Origin: CAMPJM01 sp964440915 | GTDB taxonomy: Bacteria; Bacteroidota; Bacteroidia; Cytophagales; Cyclobacteriaceae | Direction: 5' to 3' | DNA length: 39,938 bases | Assembly: GCA_964440915.1 (NCBI GenBank) | Contig: CAYTTV010000033.1 | Location: 1-39,938 of the forward strand | Shown here: positions 33,019 to 39,938 of the stretch, one piece after another | Layout of the letters: each line of letters opens with the position of its first letter | Position numbering within the stretch: position 1 is the first letter of the stretch | Notes under the pieces: generated by a model | Databases searched by the model: none | What the model was told of the DNA's origin: nothing | What the model saw: the letters and a program-made list of their open reading frames with translations, nothing else | Translations under genes and position numbers: made by a program

Positions 33019-34194
33019 ATGGTCAAAATCCACATTGTTGAAGACGATATTGTATTTGGTAAAATTATTGAAAGGTCTTTAAGTAAAGATGATGGGTATG
33101 ACGTAACACTGTTCACTAGTGGCGAGGACTTGCTAAGTAATCTTCACCAAAATCCCGACATTATTAGTATTGATTATAACCTTCCTATGATGAACGGCCT
33201 TGAAATCTTAAAGAAAGTAAAGGAATATAACCGGAATATTGCTACCATTATACTCTCAGGACAAGAAAACATAGAGATAGTGGTTGAGGCATATGAAAAC
33301 GGTGCTGACCGCTATATTGTGAAGAATGACAAATCCATCGTCGAATTAAAGAATAGCATAAAAAACTTTTCAAGCAGAGTGCTCTTGGAACAAGAAATTG
33401 AGCGACTAAGAGAACAAGTGCTAGATCGCAACAAGTACCGGACTATAGTAGGAGAGAGCCCTGCCATTTTGAAGGTACTTAAACTTATTCAAAAAGTCGA
33501 AGATAAAAACATCCTCACCTTAATTACAGGAGAGAGCGGCACGGGCAAGGAATTGGTCGCCCGTGCCCTCCATTTCAATTCTGCTAGGAAGAAAAAGCCG
33601 TTTATTGCTGTCAATATAGGGGCCATCCCTCCCGATTTGACGGAAAGCGAACTCTTTGGTCATGAAAAGGGCGCCTTTACGGGAGCAGTGGGTAAGCGAA
33701 AAGGTAAGTTTGAAGAAGCAAATGGTGGCACCATTTTCCTGGATGAAATTGGAGAAATGGACATAAATCTCCAAACAAAGCTATTGAGAGTGCTTCAAGA
33801 AAACACCATTACGCGCCTCGGGAGTAATAAGGAAATAAAGCTTAACGTGCGAATAGCGGCGGCTACAAATAAAAATTTAAGTGAAAGGGTAAAAACAGGG
33901 CTTTTTAGAGAGGACCTATATTACCGTTTGCAAGGGTTTTTGATCCATTTGCCCCCTTTAAGAGAGCGGGGGAACGACGTGATTTTGTTGGCCAATCAAC
34001 TATTGCAAGAGGTCGCTGGAGATAATAAATTACCGATTAAGCGTTTTTCTAAAGAAGCCCTAGAAGTACTGTTGAAACATACATGGCCTGGAAATATTCG
34101 GGAGCTGAAGTCTGTAGTAGAACGAGCCGCGATCATCAGTGAATCTGATCGGATAGGGGTGGACGACCTTATTTTTTCCGAAGGGATTTTATAA
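33019..34194 (+). CDS. NtrC-type response regulator (receiver plus sigma-54 AAA+ domain) without a DNA-binding domain
   Basis: A 391-residue protein. The receiver has an acidic pair in VEDD, phospho-Asp52 in IDYNLPMMNG, and Lys near 102. The AAA+ domain has Walker A GESGTGKE at 171-178, the sigma-54 contact loop GAFTGA at 218-223, Walker B TIFLDEIG at 238-245 and the arginine region FREDLYYRL near 296-304. It ends at residue 391 just after WPGNIRELKSVVERA and a short helix. The Fis-type HTH of ordinary NtrC proteins (a further 50-80 residues) is absent. A strong terminator begins 34 bp after the stop and no HTH sequence lies between in any frame, so the gene is complete. ATG at 33019 is preferred to a TTG at 32977 that overlaps the promoter box. 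Confidence 0.92.
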   Translation: MVKIHIVEDDIVFGKIIERSLSKDDGYDVTLFTSGEDLLSNLHQNPDIISIDYNLPMMNGLEILKKVKEYNRNIATIILSGQENIEIVVEAYENGADRYIVKNDKSIVELKNSIKNFSSRVLLEQEIERLREQVLDRNKYRTIVGESPAILKVLKLIQKVEDKNILTLITGESGTGKELVARALHFNSARKKKPFIAVNIGAIPPDLTESELFGHEKGAFTGAVGKRKGKFEEANGGTIFLDEIGEMDINLQTKLLRVLQENTITRLGSNKEIKLNVRIAAATNKNLSERVKTGLFREDLYYRLQGFLIHLPPLRERGNDVILLANQLLQEVAGDNKLPIKRFSKEALEVLLKHTWPGNIRELKSVVERAAIISESDRIGVDDLIFSEGIL

Positions 34195-34227
34195 TGACTG
34201 ACAGAAAATAGATTTTATAAATTGGGT

Positions 34228-34266
34228 AAATCGGCAGTAGGCATAATTGCCTACTGCCGATTTTTT
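34228..34266 (+). terminator. Strong terminator of the response regulator
   Basis: A perfect 16-bp stem (34228-34243 with 34248-34263), 4-base loop TAAT, and TTTTTT. It shows where the transcript, and therefore the coding region, ends. The stem repeats GGCA at 34233 and 34240, seven bases apart. Confidence 0.93.
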
Positions 34267-34442
34267 GATAAGGTGCAGCTCGATTTTTGCGTACCCCATT
34301 TTCGTCGGTACATTCATCCATTGGTTAAGTTCGAGGTTCCGCTTTGCCGTCATCATAAGTTTGTTTTCACCATTTTACGGAACCTTAGCAGAGTAAATAC
34401 CTGAAATCCTCTTGCTATTTATCGCAGGCTAGAATTCAACAC

Positions 34443-36224
34443 TCACATCTTTATCACTTTTTGTGTTGTGAGTTTCTTTCCGTTTTCACCAATGGTGACG
34501 AAATAGATTCCAGGTTTTAGATTTGCTGTGCGGTCAAAGGCATATGTATTTTCTCCATAGCTGAAGGGGAAAAGTGTTTTATGGACGACTTCACCATACA
34601 CGTTTTGGACAAGGAATTCTACCTCTCCATCTCCATCGGCATCAAAAGATATGTTAAGATGATCTGTGAAAGGATTCGGCCAGACATCGTTGATGTGAAT
34701 GTCTTTAGCGGATAATGATGCCTCTTGGCCATGGGAATTATTTACTCCAACAATTTTGAAATATTCAAAGTCACCATTAAAGTCTGTTTGCTTGAGACGG
34801 TAGTAGTTGTACCCTGTCAACGGCTTTTTGTCTTCATAACTATAGGATAGTTTTTTGTTGCTGCTTCCTGCACCTTCCACTGTGGTCAATACTTCAAAGT
34901 TTTTACCATCGGCACTTCGCTCGACGGTAAAAAAGTCGTTGTCTTTCTCAGAGAAAGTAGACCATTCTACTTGAACGGTTTGACTACCAGTAATTGAGGC
35001 TTGAAAGTCTGAAAGGACGATAGGGAGGAGACTGCCTCCGTTTAAAAGTTGTTGCACTAGATCATATAGAGGTTTATCATCCCTCATTAAGTCGTAATCA
35101 TCCCATTGAGCAGCTATATGTGGGTGGTTTCCTTTTAAAATATTTCCATATATATATAAATCTTCCTCGTCTGACTTAAAATTATTTTTGGTAGTAATAT
35201 CACCTGTCACAACAGTCTGACCTCCATTGTCAATGGTTAATTGATTTTGACTATCTATATCTCCTATCACTATTAATATATCATTATTAGAGATAGTCGT
35301 ATTATTACCAGAAATCATATCTCCCAAGGAAACAAAAGTTCCTGAATTGTTAATTTTAAATTGATTTCCTGCGGTAATACTGCCGACTTCAAAGCTATCG
35401 CTGGTAGTGATTCCAAAGTTATGGCTAGCATTTATCTCTCCTTGGGCATTAAACTTACCGCTGTTGTAAATTTTCAATTGGTTACCACCCGAAATATTAT
35501 TCACTTTAAGAGAAGCCTGCTCATACACATGTAAATCAAAATTTTCTTTTCCTATTATATCTCCATTGGCCAACAAACTCCCTTTATTGTAAATTTTAAG
35601 CTGATTATCCCCTAAAATATTGTTGACGCTTAAGGAAGCATTTTCGTCTATATGTAAATCAAAGTCTGCCTTCCCTCTAATATCTCCATTAGCTCGCAGG
35701 CTCCCTTTGTTATAGATTTTTAAATTATTATCTCCTAAGATGTTATTAGCAATTAAGGATGCGTCCTTATCAATATATAGTTTAAAATCTGCTTTGCCTT
35801 TTATATCCCCATGAACGATTAGTTTGCCACCCTTTTTTACCTCAATTCTTAATTGATTGTTAGACTCGATACTATTGACTTCTAAAACTCCTTCAACTAT
35901 TAATGTATTACCTGACTTTAATGTCAAGTCTCCGTATGTTACATGGTGATTAATGTAAAATGTGCCGGCTTGCCATTCTGGTTGATTGTCTAAGGAAGGA
36001 TTAGACCAATTGTTCCATGTATTCGCATTATACCAAGTTCCGTTGGCTTTGCTGACCAACCCAGGTGCCGCCTTAGCCTCCTCGCTGTTCCCCAAGTTAA
36101 AATAAAGGAATGCCCCTGTAAAAAGGATGGCTGCGATGCCTAAACTCGCTGCTGCATAAAGAAATGTATGTTTTAAGGTTAATTTGCTGGTTGTTTTTGC
36201 GGTTAAATTCAGTTTGTTTTTCAT
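34443..36224 (-). CDS. Repeat-rich secreted protein with type IX secretion sorting domain
   Basis: A 593-residue surface or secreted protein. A long charged lead (residues 1-19) precedes a hydrophobic export segment at about 20-44. Residues about 121-360 are repeats: three near-identical 41-residue units starting at 141, 182 and 223 (GKADFDLHID, NNILGDNQLKIYNKGS, LLANGDI), then a 39-residue unit and 20-residue half-units. The regular NxxGDI turns suggest a right-handed beta-helix. About 402-500 looks like a fibronectin-type domain (VQVEWSTFSEKDNDFFTVER). The C-terminus from about 515 (VWPNPFTDHLNISF to GKKLTTQKVIKM) is a type A sorting domain for export by the type IX system. Function is unknown: adhesin or surface layer is plausible. 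Confidence 0.9.
   Translation of the reverse strand: MKNKLNLTAKTTSKLTLKHTFLYAAASLGIAAILFTGAFLYFNLGNSEEAKAAPGLVSKANGTWYNANTWNNWSNPSLDNQPEWQAGTFYINHHVTYGDLTLKSGNTLIVEGVLEVNSIESNNQLRIEVKKGGKLIVHGDIKGKADFKLYIDKDASLIANNILGDNNLKIYNKGSLRANGDIRGKADFDLHIDENASLSVNNILGDNQLKIYNKGSLLANGDIIGKENFDLHVYEQASLKVNNISGGNQLKIYNSGKFNAQGEINASHNFGITTSDSFEVGSITAGNQFKINNSGTFVSLGDMISGNNTTISNNDILIVIGDIDSQNQLTIDNGGQTVVTGDITTKNNFKSDEEDLYIYGNILKGNHPHIAAQWDDYDLMRDDKPLYDLVQQLLNGGSLLPIVLSDFQASITGSQTVQVEWSTFSEKDNDFFTVERSADGKNFEVLTTVEGAGSSNKKLSYSYEDKKPLTGYNYYRLKQTDFNGDFEYFKIVGVNNSHGQEASLSAKDIHINDVWPNPFTDHLNISFDADGDGEVEFLVQNVYGEVVHKTLFPFSYGENTYAFDRTANLKPGIYFVTIGENGKKLTTQKVIKM
35436..35804 (-). repeat. Three tandem 123-bp coding repeats
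   Basis: Units at 35804-35682, 35681-35559 and 35558-35436 encode residues 141-263 in three 41-residue copies. DNA similarity is high but not identical, so the duplication is not very recent. Weaker copies continue to about 35140. Confidence 0.8.
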
Positions 36225-36669
36225 TATTGGATAATATCAATTTTAAATGTTAATCCTTAAATTGATCAAAATGTAACCTCTTGTAAGCAATATTTAAAAA
36301 TTGAAGAGAACTTTTGAAGTATTGATTTTTGTGAGGAGAAAAGTAAGCAGGGGGGCATGCCGTAAATTTCGAGATACCAGTAGGGCTGGGTTGGGTACGA
36401 GGTCAGATTCTCCATCATTATCCCATCTTTATTCTGCTAATCCTTAAGCACTCGCCACTACCTATGACGTATTTATACAGGTCATCACGGAGAAGTCATC
36501 TTGGTTTGTGGGTTTGGTAGGGCGATGAGGATATCTGGTGTCTAAATACTTCTATCTTCCATCTCCTCATTGCTACATTAGCTCAGTTTCCTGCCATGGT
36601 TCAACCAATACTTACTGGAAGACAGGCAGCAATAGCGTCTTATGTCTAAAAATATTAAGGCTTGAGTTC
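36225..36669. other. 445-bp intergenic region, no gene recognised
   Basis: No ORF with protein-like composition. The part next to 36224 is AT-rich and presumably holds the promoter of the repeat protein (TACATTTTG at about 36275, one base longer than the -7 consensus). The middle is unusually GC-mixed with many stops in all frames. At 36578-36597 a 20-base stretch matches 18 of 20 bases with the 3' part of menF (36708-36727), perhaps a remnant of a duplicated menF end. Confidence 0.5.
36578..36597 (-). repeat. Possible fossil of a duplicated menF 3' end
   Basis: TTAGCTCAGTTTCCTGCCAT against TTAGCTCGGTTTCTTGCCAT at 36708-36727, 18 of 20 identical and in the same direction, 130 bp apart. Read in the matching frame on the minus strand it gives WQETEL, the same residues as the menF end, then a stop. 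Surrounding bases match poorly. Confidence 0.3.
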
Positions 36670-37896
36670 TTAAATTCCGAAAACCACATTGAGCAGTGTT
36701 TCACACTTTAGCTCGGTTTCTTGCCATTCTTTGGCAGGATTAGAGTTTACAGTGACACCAGCACCAGCATAAACCGCTGCTTTTGAAGCCAAGAGCTGCA
36801 TGCAACGGAGGTTTACGTATAGGTGGGTTTCATCTTCAATATTTACTGGCCCTAAGTAACCGCTATAAAGCTGTCTGTCAAAGCCCTCATGTTCCCTCAA
36901 GAATTCAATGGAAGCTTCTCTAGGCATGCCACATACCGCAGAAGTGGGATGTAGGAGTTCTAGCATTACAGTAGGCAGTTCTGGAAACGAAACAGTTTTG
37001 GTATCTACCCAAAAGTCTGTTTTGAGATGCATGAGATTGCCAGCAACAACGGTAGTAGGCCCTTTCTCCGTATATTCCCGTAATCTAATCCTTTTAAAAC
37101 AATTGATAATATACCGGCTCACCAGTGCCTGTTCCTCGATTTCTTTAGCCGTCCATGAAGCTTGTGCCGCAGCATCCTCTATGTTATTGCCGGGGAGCTT
37201 TTGCGTTCCAGCGAGCGACATGGTTTTGAAGATTTCATGCTTATCCATGCTTACCAATACTTCAGGTGTTGCGCCCATCCATGTGCCCAATGAAGGTGTA
37301 GCAACCAGCGAGACCATGGCATGGGGATAAGCTTCACATAAGTTGTAAAAGCAATCGACGAGGTCAAACTTTTCAGGCAACGCTACAAGTTTGCATTTTG
37401 CAGGCACGAGCTTTTCTAAGTTCCCTTGTTTTATTTGCTGTATGGCTTTGTGGGTGAGGGCTATAAAATCTTGCTCTTCAGTATCTGTAATTGTTGCCGA
37501 AGATTGATAGAGGGGGTGGGCGTCCTTAGGATTGGCTAAAAGATCAGCCGCTACCTTTTCCAATTTCTCAATAGCATCGGGAGATTGCACAACAGAGTTG
37601 GGATGCGGGGAAAAGGTTTCTTTTAAGAACTGATAATGAACATCCGCTTTAATATAGGTCGTGTTGTCGCCTTCATTGATAAAAGGGCCCACAAGAAACC
37701 CTGGAGCCAAATTATGAATGTCTGGTTTTATGGTTTTGTCATTTCCAGATGTGTCCAGGATAAAATGCTTGACATCATCATTAGGCAATTTCCAAAGGGC
37801 AAATGAATATTGCTTTTCAAAGGCTGCCTGTATAAACAGAGACAAAGCTGTCTTTGCCTCCAACCCTCCGATAGCTTCACTCCTCAATCTTTGCAT
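36670..37896 (-). CDS. menF: Isochorismate synthase (MenF/EntC family)
   Basis: A 408-residue chorismate-utilising enzyme. The C-terminal catalytic domain carries EKLVPAK near 161-167, LLHPTSAVCGMPRE at 314-327, EHEGFDRQLYSGYLGP at 335-350 and YAGAGVTVNSNPAKEW near 376-391. These fit isochorismate synthase rather than anthranilate or aminodeoxychorismate synthase, as no partner amidotransferase is near. It makes isochorismate, the entry to menaquinone. It starts 29 bp after a hotdog thioesterase on the same strand and probably shares its promoter. The enzymes for the next steps (menD, menH, menC) are not in view; menE is 10 kb away. Confidence 0.9.
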   Translation of the reverse strand: MQRLRSEAIGGLEAKTALSLFIQAAFEKQYSFALWKLPNDDVKHFILDTSGNDKTIKPDIHNLAPGFLVGPFINEGDNTTYIKADVHYQFLKETFSPHPNSVVQSPDAIEKLEKVAADLLANPKDAHPLYQSSATITDTEEQDFIALTHKAIQQIKQGNLEKLVPAKCKLVALPEKFDLVDCFYNLCEAYPHAMVSLVATPSLGTWMGATPEVLVSMDKHEIFKTMSLAGTQKLPGNNIEDAAAQASWTAKEIEEQALVSRYIINCFKRIRLREYTEKGPTTVVAGNLMHLKTDFWVDTKTVSFPELPTVMLELLHPTSAVCGMPREASIEFLREHEGFDRQLYSGYLGPVNIEDETHLYVNLRCMQLLASKAAVYAGAGVTVNSNPAKEWQETELKCETLLNVVFGI

Positions 37897-37925
37897 TATG
37901 CTCTTTCTTTCTTCTATATTAAATA

Positions 37926-38342
37926 TTAACGCGCTAGCACTGCCATAGTAATACGGCTAATACAGACTAAATGTTCTTGTTCATCCCGGATGCTGATTTC
38001 CCATACCTGGGTAGTTTTTCCTATATGAAAAGGTTTGGTGGTTCCTATAACAAAGCCGTTTTTTACACTCCTGATATGGTTGGCATTGATTTCTAGTCCG
38101 ACGCAATAATATTTCGAATTATCGACAGAGCAGTTGGCGGCAATGCTGCCGAGCGTTTCTGCCAACACTACAGATGCCCCTCCGTGTAGCAACCCAAGGG
38201 GTTGGGTGGTTCGATTGTCCACCGGCATCCTGGCTGATATAAAATCAGGCCCTATTGCGGTAAATTCAATACCAAGATGCTCTACCATATTGCCTTTGGC
38301 CATGGCAGTTAAGTCTTGTAGTGTAATAGCAGGATCGATCAT
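37926..38342 (-). CDS. Hotdog-fold acyl-CoA thioesterase (PaaI/YbdB type)
   Basis: A 138-residue hotdog protein. LGLLHGGASVVLAETLGS at about 49-66 holds the expected catalytic Glu62 and His53 of the PaaI/YbdB/DHNA-CoA thioesterase group. It lies directly upstream of menF (29 bp), so hydrolysis of 1,4-dihydroxy-2-naphthoyl-CoA in menaquinone synthesis is a reasonable guess; an EntH-like proofreading role is the alternative. A TACTTTTG box at 38367-38360 gives a leader of about 10 nt. Confidence 0.85.
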   Translation of the reverse strand: MIDPAITLQDLTAMAKGNMVEHLGIEFTAIGPDFISARMPVDNRTTQPLGLLHGGASVVLAETLGSIAANCSVDNSKYYCVGLEINANHIRSVKNGFVIGTTKPFHIGKTTQVWEISIRDEQEHLVCISRITMAVLAR

Positions 38343-38359
38343 AAAATGTTATTTAGCTA

Positions 38360-38367
38360 CAAAAGTA
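38360..38367 (-). promoter_or_regulatory. -7 box of the thioesterase-menF operon
   Basis: TACTTTTG on the minus strand, exact match to TAnnTTTG, 17 nt before the ATG at 38342. No -33 TTG at normal spacing. Confidence 0.5.
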
Positions 38368-38530
38368 TTAAATTAGCAGATGTTTGGGAAGTAAATGTAG
38401 CTTAGAGTGCTTTTGTTGCAAAGTTTAATCAATCAATGGTAAGTTGGGCAAAGTTTTTCTGCCACTTTCTAGAAGGGAGTGGCTGGGAAAGGTTTAACCC
38501 AATGATACCGAAATCTTAATTATTAGTCTA

Positions 38531-39169
38531 TTGGAAAATAAAACCATTTACCTTATCCGTCACGGACAGACAGATTACAACAAGTTGGGTGTCGCACAAG
38601 GAAGTGGCGTTGATACGTCGATAAACCTACTGGGAAGAGCCCAGGCTGCGGCCTTTTATCAGGCCTACAAAGATGTGCATTTCGACAAAATCTATACTTC
38701 ATCCCTCAGAAGGACGGTTGAAACCGTAGCACCTTTTATCGAAAAGGGGGTGCCTTATGAACAGTTGTCCGGCCTCAATGAATTTAGCTGGGGGAATAAG
38801 GAGGGGAGGCCATTCCAAGATGAGGATCAGGACCATTATCTGGCTGTTACCAATGCCTGGAAAGAAGGAGACCTTACCGCGGCGATCGAAGGTGGAGAAA
38901 ACCCTTTGCAAGTGTCTGAGAGGCAAGAAAAAGCTTTGGAGCTTATCATGTCCAGAAAAGAGGAGAAAACCATTCTGATATGTATGCACGGAAGGGCAAT
39001 GCGCGTATTGTTGTGCAACATGCTGAACTACCAACTATCCTGCATGGATACATTTTCACATAGTAATACTTGTTTGTACAAAATCGTCCATACGGGCTCC
39101 ATGTTCAATGTGATCGTTCATAACGACGTAGCGCATTTATGTGAAATTAATTCTAAACAATTTGAATAG
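38531..39169 (+). CDS. Histidine phosphatase family protein (phosphoglycerate mutase-like)
   Basis: A 212-residue protein with the RHG motif YLIRHGQTDYN (Arg10, His11), Arg60 in TSSLRR, Glu84 in LNEFSWG and the second His153 in CMHGRAMRVL. These make up the phosphatase active site; His11 forms the phospho-enzyme. Substrates in this family vary widely (sugar phosphates, nucleotides, cobalamin intermediates), so none is assigned. The start is TTG at 38531: an in-frame TAA lies upstream with no ATG between. The ArsC-like gene follows after 38 bp and is likely in the same operon. Confidence 0.88.
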   Translation: MENKTIYLIRHGQTDYNKLGVAQGSGVDTSINLLGRAQAAAFYQAYKDVHFDKIYTSSLRRTVETVAPFIEKGVPYEQLSGLNEFSWGNKEGRPFQDEDQDHYLAVTNAWKEGDLTAAIEGGENPLQVSERQEKALELIMSRKEEKTILICMHGRAMRVLLCNMLNYQLSCMDTFSHSNTCLYKIVHTGSMFNVIVHNDVAHLCEINSKQFE

Positions 39170-39207
39170 GGAGCGGGTATTATAAGGGTATTCTAACTAT
39201 TACGTCT

Positions 39208-39621
39208 ATGGCCAAAAGTGCTCCATTGGAATTTAATGATAGGGAAATTATAATTTTCTATAAGCCTCAGATTAAAAAAGACAGCAATACCTATGTGTTG
39301 GCGAGTCAAATAAGCAACCATATCAAGGACATTGATGTACTCAATGAAAAGCTTACTTCCACGCAGCTGAAGAAAGTTGTCGACATGCTCGGCTTACCCA
39401 TAGAAGATCTCATAGAAAGGGATTCAGACATATATAAGCGTATGTACAAAGACAAGGCTTTTGACGAAGCCGGTTGGCTGGCTGTCTTGGTGCAAAACCC
39501 TGATTTGCTCAGGACGCCGATCGTGTTCAAGGGCAAAAAGGGCATGCTGATCGAAACACCTTCGAATGTGCTGAGCCTGGATGACGAGAAAAGTATAAAA
39601 GAAGGAAGGAAGGATTTGTAG
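39208..39621 (+). CDS. ArsC/Spx-like thioredoxin-fold protein lacking cysteine
   Basis: A 137-residue protein. The opening EIIIFYKPQIKKDSNTYVLA aligns by pattern with the first strand and active loop of ArsC (YHNPRCSKS), and NPDLLRTPIVFKGKKG matches the conserved NP-LLxRPIV region. The position of the catalytic Cys is occupied by Ile or Lys, and the whole protein contains no cysteine, so it cannot be a thiol arsenate reductase. A binding or regulatory role as in Spx is possible. It follows the histidine phosphatase by 38 bp. Confidence 0.75.
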   Translation: MAKSAPLEFNDREIIIFYKPQIKKDSNTYVLASQISNHIKDIDVLNEKLTSTQLKKVVDMLGLPIEDLIERDSDIYKRMYKDKAFDEAGWLAVLVQNPDLLRTPIVFKGKKGMLIETPSNVLSLDDEKSIKEGRKDL

Positions 39622-39634
39622 GGAGATTCAAGAG

Positions 39635-39735
39635 AGACGCAAGACTTAAGACTTCAGATATTAGACAAAGTTGGCAAACAGACGGAAGATTAAAGACTTC
39701 AGATATTAGACAAAGCTGGCAATGGGCAGTTGGCA
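39635..39735. repeat. Two arrays of degenerate 7-bp repeats in a 45-bp tandem unit
   Basis: AGAC/AGAT begins at 39635, 39642, 39649, 39656 and 39663, and again at 39680, 39687, 39694, 39701 and 39708: exact 7-base phase in both arrays. The two arrays are copies of a 45-bp unit; bases 39648-39677 and 39693-39722 differ at one position of 30. GGCA then continues at 39718, 39725 and 39732, also 7 apart. The array starts 13 bp after the ArsC-like stop. Similar in period to the heptanucleotide STRR repeats of cyanobacteria, but I do not know a name for this one. Confidence 0.85.
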
Positions 39736-39780
39736 AAAATCACAATTGGCAATACCTCGGATGGAGCCTGTTTTCCCGTC

Positions 39781-39817
39781 ATTCCCGAAATCCGACGTTA
39801 GTAGGATTATCGGGAAT
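39781..39817. repeat. REP-like palindrome
   Basis: ATTCCCGA-A-ATCC (39781-39793) pairs with GGAT-TA-TCGGGAAT (39804-39817) around a 10-base loop. The preceding bases make GTCATTCCCG, and the end makes CGGGAATCTC, the frame of a widespread class of dispersed bacterial palindromes. No T-run follows on either strand, so it is a repeat element rather than a clear terminator. Confidence 0.55.
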
Positions 39818-39820
39818 CTC

Positions 39821-39937
39821 CTAGGTAGTGTCAGCAGCTCTTACAGTAGGGATTGCAACAAATGACGGTTTCCTAAACGATGCCAACCCTAAAGTTATCA
39901 TACCCATCTCTATTGCATCTGCTGCAGAGCGATTTTG
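39821..39937 (-). CDS. Possible C-terminal end of a minus-strand gene cut by the window edge
   Basis: Reading in from the edge, 38 codons are open before TAG at 39823-39821, with protein-like composition (MGMITLGLASFRKPSFVAI). The stop is followed directly by the REP-like palindrome, a common place for such elements. A shorter alternative frame ends at 39873 with DGYDNFRVGIV, faintly like the end of a formylglycine-enzyme-fold domain. Too little sequence to decide; I recognise neither with confidence. Confidence 0.3.
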   Translation of the reverse strand, partial: QNRSAADAIEMGMITLGLASFRKPSFVAIPTVRAADTT

Positions 39938-39938
39938 G

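Larger units (their letters stand above)
39622..39938. other. Terminal 317 bp: repeats, palindrome and possible gene tail
   Basis: Holds heptamer arrays (39635-39735), a REP-like palindrome (39781-39817) and, on the minus strand, an open frame entering from the window edge. Nothing else recognised. Confidence 0.6.

Noticed and set aside
33019..34266. Frameshift explaining the missing HTH of the response regulator
   Set aside because: Only 33 bp lie between the stop and a strong terminator, too little for an HTH in any frame.
39635..39735. CRISPR-like repeat
   Set aside because: The repeated unit has two copies 45 bp apart, is internally 7-bp periodic, and has no spacers of constant length or cas genes nearby.
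39873..39938. Tail of a formylglycine-enzyme-fold or diversity-generating-retroelement target protein
   Set aside because: The frame ends with DNFRVGIV, a faint likeness, but only 21 codons are visible and a longer open frame overlaps it.

Overview
The window is chromosomal DNA from a member of the Bacteroidota, most likely the Cytophagales. The evidence is a one-piece hybrid two-component regulator (sensor, kinase, receiver and AraC output), a protein with a type IX secretion sorting domain, several exact TAnnTTTG promoter boxes close to start codons, weak Shine-Dalgarno sites, and TTG or GTG starts in several genes. The sequence is a draft scaffold: two runs of exactly 100 N (5368-5467 and 22593-22692) are gaps of unknown real size, and the second one cuts the trehalose gene. 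I see no tRNA, rRNA, insertion sequence, prophage or CRISPR array.

Layout. 1-3041 (minus): diacylglycerol-kinase-like lipid kinase, PlsC acyltransferase, and the N-terminal part of tRNA modification GTPase MnmE, cut by the window edge. 3042-5359 (plus): a possible very short terminated transcript, a 34-codon ORF, and a long-form glutamine amidotransferase/phosphoribosyltransferase whose start overlaps that ORF as ATGA. 5641-6558: an IscA-type Fe-S protein (minus) divergent from methylmalonyl-CoA epimerase (plus). 6659-10843: a 1394-residue hybrid regulator with no polysaccharide genes beside it. 10917-14536 (minus): DUF4260 membrane protein, a phosphoserine phosphatase/phosphoglycerate dehydrogenase fusion, and phosphoserine aminotransferase; the last two supply all three steps of serine synthesis. 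14780-20300 (plus): glutamate dehydrogenase, a SPOR-like membrane protein, Mpl murein-recycling ligase, an ExoX-like exonuclease and a DUF892-like ferritin-fold protein.

20485-27819 (plus): trehalose-phosphate synthase/phosphatase (gapped), Bcr-type efflux pump, aldo/keto reductase, MenE, an unrecognised conserved-looking protein, and an OmpA-type lipoprotein. 27944-32238 (minus): a 907-residue secreted MORN/YwqK-repeat protein, a rhomboid protease and an OmpH/Skp periplasmic chaperone. 32456-34194: a stand-alone HPt protein divergent from a sigma-54-activator-type response regulator that has no DNA-binding domain. 34443-36224 (minus): a repeat-rich surface protein with a type IX sorting domain. 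36670-38342 (minus): isochorismate synthase MenF behind a hotdog thioesterase; together with MenE these are menaquinone genes. 38531-39621 (plus): a histidine phosphatase and a cysteine-free ArsC/Spx-like protein. The last 317 bases hold heptamer repeats, a REP-like palindrome and perhaps the tail of a minus-strand gene.

Most interesting: (1) the HTH-less sigma-54 activator divergent from an HPt protein, with a strong terminator showing the gene is complete; (2) degenerate 7-bp repeat arrays at gene ends, one of which runs into an assembly gap; (3) the SerB-SerA fusion next to SerC; (4) the small ORF and the short terminated transcript ahead of the long PurF-like gene.
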